7,709 bases of DNA from an uncultured Burkholderiales bacterium (GCA_903925445.1 CAIYFE010000265.1:1-7709); one strand, 5' to 3'. Counted from the stretch's first letter, positions 1 to 6,935 are shown. Made by a program: numbers and translations. Notes: generated by a model not told the origin, from the sequence alone.

Positions 1-405
1 GGACACCAGTTTTTGCGTCATTTGCAACGCACCCGTTTGCTGCTGCATCTTGTGGACATTGCGCCTTTTGACGAAGGTGTAGACCCCGTTGCGCAGGCCA
101 AAGCCATCGTCAACGAACTCAAAAAATACGACAAAGCCTTGTACGACAAACCTCGTTGGTTGGTGCTCAACAAGCTGGACATGGTCGGCGCAGATGAACG
201 CGCCAAAGTGGTGACCGATTTTGTCAAGCGCTACAAGTACAAGGGTCCTGTCTACGAAATTTCGGCACTGACCCGTGAAGGTTGTGAGCCCTTGATCAAA
301 GACATTTACAAGCACATCAAAGCGCAGCAAGTGGCCGAGCAGCCCCCCGAGTACGTGGATCCGCGCTTTGCAGAACAAACGGCAACGCCTTCAGACAAAA
401 CATGA
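1..405 (+). CDS. obgE: GTPase ObgE/CgtA, C-terminal part (5' end outside window)
   Basis: This is the last 134 codons of the Obg GTPase, a ribosome-associated protein involved in large-subunit assembly and stress control. The frame is open from the first base and begins GHQFLRHLQRTRLLLHLVD, a typical Obg G-domain segment. The guanine-specificity motif NKLD (G4) lies at 169-180 and the G5 motif ISAL at 259-270. The protein ends in a short tail (PEYVDPRFAEQTATPSDKT) with no extra C-terminal domain, as is usual in proteobacterial Obg. The P-loop, switch regions and N-terminal Obg fold must lie upstream of the window. A TTG at position 13 is an internal leucine, not a start. The stop codon overlaps the proB start in ATGA. 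In betaproteobacteria this gene commonly follows rplU-rpmA, which cannot be seen here. Identification is firm. Confidence 0.96.
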   Translation, partial: GHQFLRHLQRTRLLLHLVDIAPFDEGVDPVAQAKAIVNELKKYDKALYDKPRWLVLNKLDMVGADERAKVVTDFVKRYKYKGPVYEISALTREGCEPLIKDIYKHIKAQQVAEQPPEYVDPRFAEQTATPSDKT

Positions 406-1541
406 CGCAAACCTCTTCCACCTTGTTGCGCGATGCGCGTCGCATCGTGGTCAAAGTTGGCTCCAGTTTGGTGACCAACGAGGGTCGAGGTTTGGACGAA
501 CAAGCCATTGGTGAATGGTGTCGCCAACTCAGCGCTTTGGTGCGCGATGGACGTGAAGTCATCATGGTCTCCAGCGGAGCCATTGCTGAGGGCATGAAAC
601 GCTTGGGCTGGACGACGCGTCCGCACGAGCTGCATGAATTGCAAGCCGCCGCCGCCGTGGGACAAATGGGTTTGGCTCAAATGTATGAAACCAAGCTGCG
701 TGAAAACGGCTTGGGTTCGGCGCAAGTGTTGTTGACCCATGCCGATTTGGCTGATCGCGAGCGCTATCTCAATGCCCGTTCAACCTTGTTGACTTTGCTG
801 GCGCACGGTGTGTTGCCAGTCATCAACGAAAACGACACCGTGGTCAACGACGAAATCAAATTCGGTGACAACGACACCTTGGGAGCCTTGGTCGCCAACT
901 TGGTGGAGGCCGATGCTTTGGTCATCTTGACCGACCAAAAAGGGCTTTTCACCGCCGATCCGCGCAAAGACCCGTCTGCTCAATTGGTTCACCAAGCCCG
1001 AGCAGGTGACGCCAAGCTCGAAGACATGGCGGGTGGCGCAGGCTCCAGCCTCGGCAAAGGCGGCATGATCACCAAAATCTTGGCCGCCAAACGAGCCGCT
1101 GGCTCTGGCGCATCCACCGTGATTGCGTGGGGGCGCGAACCCGACGCATTGCTGCGTTTGACGCAAGGCCAAGCGATTGGCACTTTGTTGATCGCGCCCA
1201 CGCACAAGCAACAAGCCCGCAAGCAATGGATGGCAGATCACTTGCAGCTGCGCGGCGCCCTCACGATTGACGCAGGCGCCGTGGACAAAGTTTTGCGCGA
1301 AGGCAAAAGCTTGTTGCCCATTGGCGTGATCGCTGTGGAAGGCGATTTTTCGCGCGGTGAAGTCATCGCCATCCGTGACGCGCAAGGCCATGAAATTGCG
1401 CGCGGCTTGTCCAACTACGCCAGCGCTGAAGCCCGTTTGCTGTGCCGCAAAGCATCGGGTGAGATCGAAAAATTGCTCGGCTACATTGCTGAGCCAGAAA
1501 TGGTGCATCGCGACAACTTGGTGTTGTCGCAAAAACCTTAA
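402..1541 (+). CDS. proB: Glutamate 5-kinase (gamma-glutamyl kinase)
   Basis: ProB phosphorylates L-glutamate to gamma-glutamyl phosphate with ATP, the first and usually proline-inhibited step of proline synthesis in the cytoplasm. The 379-residue protein is close to the E. coli length (367). Residues about 14-245 form the amino-acid-kinase domain: VKVGSS at 17-22, VSSGAI at 56-61, INENDTV at 141-147, FGDNDTL at 154-160, LTDQKGLFTADPR at 176-188 and LGKGGMITK at 217-225. Residues about 286-365 form a PUA domain, including GKSLLPIGV and the FSRGEVI segment. The ATG overlaps the obgE stop (ATGA), and I see no good Shine-Dalgarno sequence before it, so translation is probably coupled to obgE. 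The proA partner is not in the window. The stop shares TTAA with the convergent rppH stop. Nothing looks broken. Confidence 0.97.
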   Translation: MTQTSSTLLRDARRIVVKVGSSLVTNEGRGLDEQAIGEWCRQLSALVRDGREVIMVSSGAIAEGMKRLGWTTRPHELHELQAAAAVGQMGLAQMYETKLRENGLGSAQVLLTHADLADRERYLNARSTLLTLLAHGVLPVINENDTVVNDEIKFGDNDTLGALVANLVEADALVILTDQKGLFTADPRKDPSAQLVHQARAGDAKLEDMAGGAGSSLGKGGMITKILAAKRAAGSGASTVIAWGREPDALLRLTQGQAIGTLLIAPTHKQQARKQWMADHLQLRGALTIDAGAVDKVLREGKSLLPIGVIAVEGDFSRGEVIAIRDAQGHEIARGLSNYASAEARLLCRKASGEIEKLLGYIAEPEMVHRDNLVLSQKP

Positions 1542-2116
1542 GCAGGATTGTTGGGCGGCGGCGGTGCTGAAGCAGCATCTTTGTCGCGTCGCTCTGCGTG
1601 GGACACATGCCCCAAGCCTCGCAAGTAGCGATTGCGACTTTCTGTGCGCGGCAAAAAGCGAGACAACTCGGTCAACGCCATTTCATAGACGCCACGTTTG
1701 AACTCCACCACCACATCCAGCGGCACCCAATAATCGTTCCAACGCCAAGCGTCGAATTCGGGATGATCGGTCGCGCGCAAATTCAGCGCATGGTCGGGGG
1801 CGACCAGCTGCAAGAGAAACCAAATTTGTTTTTGGCCTTTGTAAAAACCCCGCGCATCGCGTCGGATGAACCGGTCGGGCACCTCGTAGCGCAACCAATC
1901 GCGGGTGCGAGCGACGATACGCACGTGCTCTTGCAAGAGCCCCACCTCTTCGTGCAATTCGCGGAACATGGCCTGTTCAGGAGTTTCTCCCCGATCAATA
2001 CCACCTTGCGGAAACTGCCAGCTGTGGGTTCGGATGCGTTTGCCCCAAAACACCTGATTTTTCTGGTTGAGCAAGATGATGCCGACATTGGGTCTGAACC
2101 CGTCTCGGTCAAGCAT
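1538..2116 (-). CDS. rppH: RNA pyrophosphohydrolase (Nudix hydrolase RppH)
   Basis: RppH removes pyrophosphate from the 5' triphosphate end of mRNA, producing the monophosphate end that stimulates RNase E decay. The 192-residue product starts MLDRDGFRPNVGIILLN, matching the E. coli start (MIDDDGYRPNVGIVICN). The Nudix box is complete at residues 38-60: G38, E44, R52, E53, E56, E57, G59. The HSWQFPQGGI segment before it and QKQIWFLLQL and PEFDAWRW after it are family hallmarks. The last roughly 35 residues are a charged tail ending in a proline run (APPPPNNPA), as expected for the variable C-terminus of this family. The start is supported by a GAGGT ribosome binding site 6 nt upstream. The gene converges on proB with overlapping stop codons and diverges from proS. 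Enzymes of this type were earlier annotated as dinucleoside polyphosphate hydrolases. Confidence 0.95.
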   Translation of the reverse strand: MLDRDGFRPNVGIILLNQKNQVFWGKRIRTHSWQFPQGGIDRGETPEQAMFRELHEEVGLLQEHVRIVARTRDWLRYEVPDRFIRRDARGFYKGQKQIWFLLQLVAPDHALNLRATDHPEFDAWRWNDYWVPLDVVVEFKRGVYEMALTELSRFLPRTESRNRYLRGLGHVSHAERRDKDAASAPPPPNNPA

Positions 2117-2122
2117 AATCGA

Positions 2123-2127
2123 ACCTC
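2123..2127 (-). promoter_or_regulatory. Ribosome binding site of rppH
   Basis: Read on the - strand the sequence is GAGGT, six bases before the ATG at 2116-2114. It supports the chosen rppH start, which also matches the conserved protein N-terminus. Confidence 0.7.
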
Positions 2128-2146
2128 AAATTTTTGAACTGAGTCC

Positions 2147-2152
2147 ATTATG
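2147..2152 (-). promoter_or_regulatory. Possible -10 element for rppH
   Basis: On the - strand this reads CATAAT, five of six matches to TATAAT. It would place the transcription start about 20-25 bases before the rppH ATG, leaving room for the GAGGT site. No good -35 lies at 16-18 bp; a TTGCAC is only about 12 bp upstream. This is a weak, single-element prediction. Confidence 0.25.
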
Positions 2153-2220
2153 CACAGAGAAGCGGTGCAAGCCTGAGGATTCACCCTGATTTCCCACTGA
2201 AAAGAAGAATATTTCGCTGT

Positions 2221-3966
2221 ATGAAAGCCTCACAATTTCTCATCTCCACACTCAAAGAAGCGCCCACAGACGCTGAAGTCGTCAGCCATAAGTTCATGAT
2301 GCGCGCGGGTTTGATCAAAAAATTAGGCGCTGGTATTTACAACTACATGCCCATGGGCTTGCGTGTGATTCGCAAAGTGGAAGCCATCGTGCGCGAAGAA
2401 ATGAACCGCGCTGGCGCAGTGGAGCTGACCATGCCGGTGATTCAACCCTCAGAGCTTTGGCAAGAGACGGGACGTTTTGACAAGATGGGGCCTGAGTTGC
2501 TGCGCATCAAAGATCGTCATGGGCGCGATTTTGTGGTGCAACCCACCAGCGAAGAGGTGGTGACCGACATTGCTCGCCAAGAATTGCGCAGCTACAAGCA
2601 GTTGCCCAAAAATTTTTACCAAATTCAGACCAAGTTTCGTGATGAACGCCGGCCTCGCTTTGGCTTGATGCGTGGTCGTGAATTCATCATGAAAGACGCC
2701 TACAGCTTTGACCGCGACCCTGTCAGCGCCAAGCAAAGCTACAAGATCATGGCCGATGCGTATCGCAAAATTTTTGATCGGTTTGGTCTGCGTTATCGCG
2801 CGGTGGCGGCTGACAGCGGCGCCATTGGCGGCGATTTGAGCGAAGAGTTTCAAGTGATTGCCGCTACTGGCGAAGACGCCATCGTGTACTGCCCCAGCAG
2901 TGATTACGCCGCCAACATGGAAAAAGCCGAGGCGCTGGCACCCGCCACGGTGCGTGCAGCGGCCAGCCAGTCTATGACCCGCGTGGCCACGCCCGGCAAA
3001 AGCACGTGCGAAGAAGTGGCCGAGTTGCTGCATTTGCCTTTGTCTCAAACCGTCAAATCCTTGGTGTTAGCGACCGATGTGCTCAACGAGCAAGGCGAAG
3101 TGGTCAAGTCGCAAGTCTGGCTCTTGCTGTTGCGCGGCGACCATGAGATGAACGAAGTCAAAGTAGGCAAATTGCCGGGTTTTGAAGGGGGTTTCCGCTT
3201 TGCGACCACGGCTGAAATTGAAGACCATTTGGGTTGCAAACCCGGTTACTTGGGGCCGGTGGGTGTGAAGCAAGCGCTCAAAGTGGTGGCCGATCGTGAT
3301 GTGGCAGTGATGCACGATTGGGTGTGCGGCGCCAACGCGGTGGACTTTCACCTCACGGGCGTCAACTTTGGCCGCGATGTGCCCGAGCCCGATGTGGTGG
3401 CCGACATTCGCAACGTAGTGGCGGGTGATTTGTCACCCGATGGCCAAGGCGTGTTGGCCATTGAACGCGGCATTGAAGTGGGACATGTGTTTTATTTGGG
3501 CACCAAATACTCCAAAGCCATGAATGCCACCTTCCTCGATGAAAACGGCAAACCGCAATTCATGGAAATGGGTTGCTATGGCATTGGGGTGACGCGCTTG
3601 CCTGCCGCCGCCATTGAGCAAAATCATGACGAGCGCGGCATCATTTGGCCCGATGCGATTGCACCGTTCACGGTGGTGATTTGCCCTATTGGCATGGATC
3701 GCAGCGCTGAAGTCAAAGCAGCGGCAGAACAACTCTATGCGCAACTGATGCAAGTCGGTGTGGACGTGATCTTGGATGACCGAGGCGAGCGCCCCGGCGC
3801 AATGTTTGCCGACTGGGAGTTGATTGGCGTGCCGCACCGCGTGACTTTTGGAGACCGTGGTTTGAAAGAAGGCCACGTGGAATACCAACATCGCCGAGAT
3901 ACCGAACCTCACAAAGTGGCGGCGAGCGAAGTGTTCGGTTTTGTGAAATCCAAACTCGGCCTCTAA
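2221..3966 (+). CDS. proS: Prolyl-tRNA synthetase, bacterial type with INS editing domain
   Basis: ProRS attaches proline to tRNA(Pro) with ATP in the cytoplasm. The 581-residue protein matches bacterial-type ProRS (E. coli 572) along its whole length, starting MKASQFLISTLKEAPTDAEV. Class II motif 2 lies around 137-161 (TKFRDERRPRFGLMRGREF then MKDAY) and motif 3 holds GIGVTR at 454-459. Between them, about residues 224-407, is the INS (YbaK-like) editing insertion that hydrolyses mischarged Ala-tRNA(Pro); the lysine in TVKSL is residue 279, the same number as the editing lysine in E. coli by my count. Residues about 480-581 form the anticodon-binding domain (DDRGERPGAMFADWELIG). The start fits homologues, although the ribosome binding site is poor. 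The gene diverges from rppH and is followed after 14 bp by a transglycosylase gene, probably in the same transcript. Confidence 0.97.
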   Translation: MKASQFLISTLKEAPTDAEVVSHKFMMRAGLIKKLGAGIYNYMPMGLRVIRKVEAIVREEMNRAGAVELTMPVIQPSELWQETGRFDKMGPELLRIKDRHGRDFVVQPTSEEVVTDIARQELRSYKQLPKNFYQIQTKFRDERRPRFGLMRGREFIMKDAYSFDRDPVSAKQSYKIMADAYRKIFDRFGLRYRAVAADSGAIGGDLSEEFQVIAATGEDAIVYCPSSDYAANMEKAEALAPATVRAAASQSMTRVATPGKSTCEEVAELLHLPLSQTVKSLVLATDVLNEQGEVVKSQVWLLLLRGDHEMNEVKVGKLPGFEGGFRFATTAEIEDHLGCKPGYLGPVGVKQALKVVADRDVAVMHDWVCGANAVDFHLTGVNFGRDVPEPDVVADIRNVVAGDLSPDGQGVLAIERGIEVGHVFYLGTKYSKAMNATFLDENGKPQFMEMGCYGIGVTRLPAAAIEQNHDERGIIWPDAIAPFTVVICPIGMDRSAEVKAAAEQLYAQLMQVGVDVILDDRGERPGAMFADWELIGVPHRVTFGDRGLKEGHVEYQHRRDTEPHKVAASEVFGFVKSKLGL

Positions 3967-3980
3967 AACGCGGCAAGCCA

Positions 3981-4640
3981 ATGGCTGTGTGCAAGTCTTT
4001 GGCAACACAGGCCTTGGTGCTGTGGATGGCGGTGTGGTCGTTCAACGCAGAAGCAGGCGCGCAACGTGAAGAGGTGTTGGTCGACTCGGTTCGCACCGCA
4101 TTGAGCGCCGCCATTTCGCAAAACGCACCGCCTCAACCAGTGCATGGCAACACACAGGTGCAGCAAAAGTTTGAGGCGTGGTTGAAACAGTCCGATGCGC
4201 GTTTGCAGCAGTTGCTGCGCAAGCGCGGGGCTTCACCCAATCTGGATCAGCCATTGCATGAATTGGATGGCGCCCAATTGCGGCGTGAATTCTTACAAAC
4301 GGTTTGGTACGAAAGCCAAAGAGCCGGTTTGGAGCCTGACTTGGTGATGGGGCTGATTCAAGTGGAGAGCGGATTTCGTAAATTCGCCATCAGCAGCGCA
4401 GGTGCGCGAGGCTTCATGCAAGTCATGCCGTTTTGGACGCAGCAATTGGGCGACGGCGATGCCGCGGTGCTGTTTCAAATGCAAGCCAATTTGCGATTTG
4501 GCTGCGTGATTTTGCGGCACTACTTGGATTTGGAAAAAGGCAACTTGTCCCTGGCTTTGGGGCGATACAACGGCAGCCGCGCTCAGATGGCGTATCCGAA
4601 CTCGGTGCTGTCCGCGCAACAGCGTTGGCGCTTGCCTTAG
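3981..4640 (+). CDS. Secreted lytic transglycosylase, SLT domain
   Basis: This is predicted to cleave the MurNAc-GlcNAc bond of peptidoglycan in the periplasm, leaving 1,6-anhydro ends. Residues 1-25 look like a Sec signal peptide: a short start with one lysine, a hydrophobic stretch (ALVLWMAVWSF), and an AEA site at 23-25. There is no lipobox. A linker of about 80 residues, Gln- and Arg-rich, precedes the SLT fold at about 104-205. The likely catalytic glutamate is E129 in IQVESGF, followed by SSAGARGFMQVMP (138-150) and the late motif LALGRYNGS (191-199), where many Slt enzymes have AAYNAG. At 219 residues it is a minimal enzyme without LysM or other wall-binding domains. It starts 14 bp after proS with no strong ribosome binding site, so it is probably read from the proS transcript. 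Its stop overlaps the convergent grxD stop. The family call is firm; the physiological role is unknown. Confidence 0.88.
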   Translation: MAVCKSLATQALVLWMAVWSFNAEAGAQREEVLVDSVRTALSAAISQNAPPQPVHGNTQVQQKFEAWLKQSDARLQQLLRKRGASPNLDQPLHELDGAQLRREFLQTVWYESQRAGLEPDLVMGLIQVESGFRKFAISSAGARGFMQVMPFWTQQLGDGDAAVLFQMQANLRFGCVILRHYLDLEKGNLSLALGRYNGSRAQMAYPNSVLSAQQRWRLP

Positions 4641-4954
4641 CCGGTGATGACTTTTTGCAATTCGCCGGACTCGTACATCTCCATCATGATGTCAGAGCCG
4701 CCAATGAACTCACCTTTGAGGTAGAGCTGAGGAATGGTGGGCCATTGGCTGTATTCCTTGATGCCTTGGCGAATTTCTTGGTCGTCCAGAACGTTGACTG
4801 TTTTGATGGCTTTGGGGTCCACGCCGCAAGCCTTCAAAATTTGAATCGCACGGCCAGAAAAACCGCACATCGGAAAGCTCGCGCTGCCTTTCATGAACAG
4901 CAACACTTCGTTGCCTTTGACCAGTTCGTCAATGCGTTGTTGCACATCGCTCAT
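4637..4954 (-). CDS. grxD: Monothiol glutaredoxin Grx4 (CGFS type)
   Basis: This 105-residue protein is a single-domain monothiol glutaredoxin of the Grx4/Grx5 class. Such proteins bind a glutathione-ligated [2Fe-2S] cluster as dimers and pass it to acceptor proteins in the cytoplasm. The active site is CGFS at 30-33, in the segment FPMCGFSGRA. Other visible features are the conserved lysine K22, the cis-proline segment WPTIPQLY (71-78) and the glutathione-binding GGSD (85-88). Its length is typical. The start has a GGAGA ribosome binding site. It lies 26 bp after prmC and is probably the last gene of the hemA-prfA-prmC-grxD unit, though the gap could allow separate control. Its stop shares TTAG with the convergent transglycosylase gene. 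Confidence 0.95.
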   Translation of the reverse strand: MSDVQQRIDELVKGNEVLLFMKGSASFPMCGFSGRAIQILKACGVDPKAIKTVNVLDDQEIRQGIKEYSQWPTIPQLYLKGEFIGGSDIMMEMYESGELQKVITG

Positions 4955-4961
4955 AGTTGTT

Positions 4962-4966
4962 TCTCC
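4962..4966 (-). promoter_or_regulatory. Ribosome binding site of grxD
   Basis: On the - strand this is GGAGA, seven bases before the ATG at 4954-4952. It is the strongest Shine-Dalgarno site in the window and supports independent initiation of grxD within the operon. Confidence 0.7.
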
Positions 4967-4980
4967 AATCGAAAGCGTGA

Positions 4981-5841
4981 TTATTTCATTCTTGGCGAAT
5001 GACCGCCGCTGCAGCGCAGGATGCCCGCAAGGTCAGGACGGCTTTGTACGCCAACGAATCCGTGGTTGCCCAGCAGGTCTTGGACGGCTTGGGCTTGGTC
5101 AAAACCGTGCTCCAGCAACAAATGCCCGCCGGGAACCAGGTGAGGCAAGGCTTGTGCCACGATGCGGCGAATGTCATCCAAACCATCCTCCCCCGAAGCC
5201 AGGGCCGACAAAGGCTCGTGCTTGAGGGCCGCCAAATGCGGGTCGTTTTGCGCGACATACGGCGGGTTGGAGACGATCAAATCAAAAGGCGGCAAATCTA
5301 TCTGGGCCGTTGAACCCCAAGGCTGCCAATTCGAAAACCAAGAGCCTTGATAAAAACCAACGGGAAGACCCAAGCGCTGGGCGTTGGCGGCGGCCAGAGT
5401 CAAGGCCTCGGTGCTGGCATCCACGGCCACGACTTGGGCGTCGGGACGCGTTTGCTGGATGGCCAGTGCAATGGCGCCACTGCCGGTGCCCAAGTCGAGC
5501 ACACGGGGCGAAGGCGTGTCGGCCAAGCAAGCCAGTGCCCATTCGACCAAAATTTCGGTGTCGGCGCGCGGGTCGAGCACGCGGGCGTCAACCTGTAAAT
5601 CGAGGCCAAAAAATTCTTTGTGTCCGGTGATGTAGGCCACAGGCTCGTGCTGCAAGCGACGTTGAACGGCCAACACAAAGGCGCTGTGTTGTTCGGGGGT
5701 GAGTGGGTCGTCTGCGTGGGTGAGCAGCCAAGCGCGGGCATGGGGCGACTGCCCCAAGATGTGAAGCAACAGCATCTGCGCCTCCAAGCGCGAAGCGCCT
5801 TGCTGCAAGGCCCAAGACAAGGCTTGTTGGACGGGCATCAT
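4981..5841 (-). CDS. prmC: Release factor glutamine N5-methyltransferase (PrmC/HemK)
   Basis: PrmC uses S-adenosylmethionine to methylate the glutamine of the GGQ motif in release factors 1 and 2, improving peptide release. The 286-residue protein has an N-terminal helical release-factor-binding domain (about 1-80), then a Rossmann methyltransferase fold. Motif I is DLGTGSG at 116-122, the acidic end of strand 2 is VAVDAS at 138-143, and the catalytic NPPY is at 192-195. The segment usually written PRPDTE or PRPETE reads PRADTE at 91-96, a small deviation outside the catalytic core. Two ATG codons lie in tandem; the first overlaps the prfA stop (ATGA), suggesting translational coupling with its substrate's gene, and the second would shorten the product by one residue. 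Older annotations call this gene hemK because of its place beside hemA. Identification is firm. Confidence 0.96.
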   Translation of the reverse strand: MMPVQQALSWALQQGASRLEAQMLLLHILGQSPHARAWLLTHADDPLTPEQHSAFVLAVQRRLQHEPVAYITGHKEFFGLDLQVDARVLDPRADTEILVEWALACLADTPSPRVLDLGTGSGAIALAIQQTRPDAQVVAVDASTEALTLAAANAQRLGLPVGFYQGSWFSNWQPWGSTAQIDLPPFDLIVSNPPYVAQNDPHLAALKHEPLSALASGEDGLDDIRRIVAQALPHLVPGGHLLLEHGFDQAQAVQDLLGNHGFVGVQSRPDLAGILRCSGGHSPRMK

Positions 5842-6935
5842 GTGTTGCCTACTTCGAGCGCTTGCAGTTGTTCGGCTTCGTGGGCGTGGCGCATGGCTTG
5901 AATCACATCGCCCAAGTCGCCCTCCATGACCAAGCCGAGTTTGTACAAGGTGAGGTTGATGCGGTGATCGGTCAGTCGACCTTGGGGAAAGTTGTAAGTG
6001 CGAATGCGATCGCTGCGGTCACCGCTGCCAATCAGGCCTTTGCGCGTGGCGGCGTCTTTGGCCGCGCGTTCGCTGCGTTCTTTTTCTTGAATGCGAGCGG
6101 TCAACACGCGCAGAGCCTGGGCTTTGTTGCTGTGTTGGCTGCGGCCATCTTGGCATTCGGCCACGATGCCGGTGGGCAAGTGGGTGACGCGCACCGCAGA
6201 GTCGGTTTTGTTGATGTGCTGCCCACCCGCACCGCTGGCGCGGAAGGTGTCAATGCGCAAATCCGCTGGATTGAGCTTGATGGCCTCGGTTTCATCGGGT
6301 TCGGGCAAAACCGCCACGGTGCAAGCGCTGGTATGGATGCGACCTTGGGTTTCGGTGGCTGGTACACGTTGCACGCGGTGACCGCCCGATTCGAATTTGA
6401 GCAATCCGTAGACGTTGTCTGAGGTGCTGCCTTTGTCCAGACGCAACACGACCTCTTTGTAGCCACCCAATTCGCTGGTGGATTCGCTCATGATTTCGGT
6501 GCGCCAACCTTGGCGTTCTGCAAAACGGCTGTACATGCGCAACAAATCGGCGGCGAACAAGGCCGATTCGTCACCGCCCGTGCCGGCGCGGATTTCTAGG
6601 AACGCCGCACGCGCATCGTCGGGGTCTTTGGGCAACAGCATGCGTTGCAATTCGGCTTCGAGTTCAAGCAGCTCGGCTTGGGCGTTGGCGATTTCTTCTT
6701 GCGCCATGGCTTGCAGATCTGCGTCATCCAGCATCGCTTGTGCTGTTTGAATGTCGGCTTCGCGCTGCAAGTAGCGCGCGTAGCGGCTTGCCACAGCGCC
6801 TACTTCGGTGTGTTCGCGCGACAGCGCCATGAACTGCGCCATGTCTTTCATGATGTCTTCGCGCGAGAGCAAAAAATCCAGCTCGGCCAAACGTTGGGTG
6901 TAGCGCTCTAGCTGAGCGCGCAAAAAAGCTTTCAT
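5838..6935 (-). CDS. prfA: Peptide chain release factor 1 (RF1)
   Basis: RF1 reads UAA and UAG in the ribosomal A site and triggers release of the finished peptide. The 365-residue product aligns with E. coli RF1 (360) along its length. The anticodon-like recognition tripeptide is PAT at 192-194 in RVQRVPATETQGRIHTS, which marks RF1 rather than RF2 (SPF). The catalytic GGQ is at 237-239 in SGAGGQHINKTDSA; Q239 is the residue PrmC methylates. An N-terminal helical domain 1 covers about residues 1-105, and RAGTGGDE at 116-123 begins the core. The C-terminal signature GSGDRSDRIRTYNFPQGR is also present. No RF2-style frameshift site is needed or seen. It starts 11 bp after hemA, with only a weak AGGGT near the hemA stop as a ribosome site, and overlaps prmC by ATGA. 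The hemA-prfA-prmC order also occurs in E. coli. Confidence 0.97.
   Translation of the reverse strand: MKAFLRAQLERYTQRLAELDFLLSREDIMKDMAQFMALSREHTEVGAVASRYARYLQREADIQTAQAMLDDADLQAMAQEEIANAQAELLELEAELQRMLLPKDPDDARAAFLEIRAGTGGDESALFAADLLRMYSRFAERQGWRTEIMSESTSELGGYKEVVLRLDKGSTSDNVYGLLKFESGGHRVQRVPATETQGRIHTSACTVAVLPEPDETEAIKLNPADLRIDTFRASGAGGQHINKTDSAVRVTHLPTGIVAECQDGRSQHSNKAQALRVLTARIQEKERSERAAKDAATRKGLIGSGDRSDRIRTYNFPQGRLTDHRINLTLYKLGLVMEGDLGDVIQAMRHAHEAEQLQALEVGNT

Larger units (their letters stand above)
2117..2220. promoter_or_regulatory. Divergent intergenic region between rppH and proS
   Basis: This 104-bp gap must hold the promoters of the leftward rppH and the rightward proS-transglycosylase unit, because both genes point away from it. 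It is more AT-rich near rppH than the flanking genes. I see no RNA gene, no long hairpin and no clear riboswitch or T-box. For proS I could not find a convincing -35/-10 pair. A purine stretch AAAGAAG at 2201-2207 lies 13 bases before the proS ATG, far for a Shine-Dalgarno site. A small imperfect palindrome, TCAAA-TT-TTTGA, lies at 2126-2137. The promoter role is inferred from gene orientation. Confidence 0.5.

Noticed and set aside
13..15. TTG as a start codon for a small protein at the left edge
   Set aside because: The frame is open from base 1 with GHQF before it, an Obg G-domain sequence, so the codon is an internal leucine of obgE.
780..1532. A 250-codon open frame on the - strand inside proB
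   Set aside because: It lies wholly antisense to proB, whose protein is strongly conserved. The predicted product is rich in His, Gln, Phe and Val typical of the antisense of codon-biased genes, and matches no family I know.
1564..1578. Hairpin TGCTG-AAG-CAGCA just after proB as a terminator
   Set aside because: The stem is only five pairs plus a wobble, and the following sequence has no real T-run. It lies within rppH coding sequence, so it is not a convincing terminator.
1598..2137. A 179-codon open frame on the + strand opposite rppH
   Set aside because: It covers almost all of rppH, which has a full Nudix box and a good ribosome site. The antisense product has no recognisable motif.
3433..4008. 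A 191-codon open frame on the - strand across the end of proS
   Set aside because: It is antisense to conserved ProRS domains including motif 3, and also covers the transglycosylase start. No domain is recognisable.
4433..5002. A 189-codon open frame on the + strand spanning the transglycosylase end and grxD
   Set aside because: It is out of frame with the SLT domain and antisense to all of grxD, both of which have clear motifs. It is a shadow frame.
5862..6422. A 186-codon open frame on the + strand opposite prfA
   Set aside because: prfA is intact and conserved on the other strand. The antisense product resembles no family and has the composition of a shadow frame.
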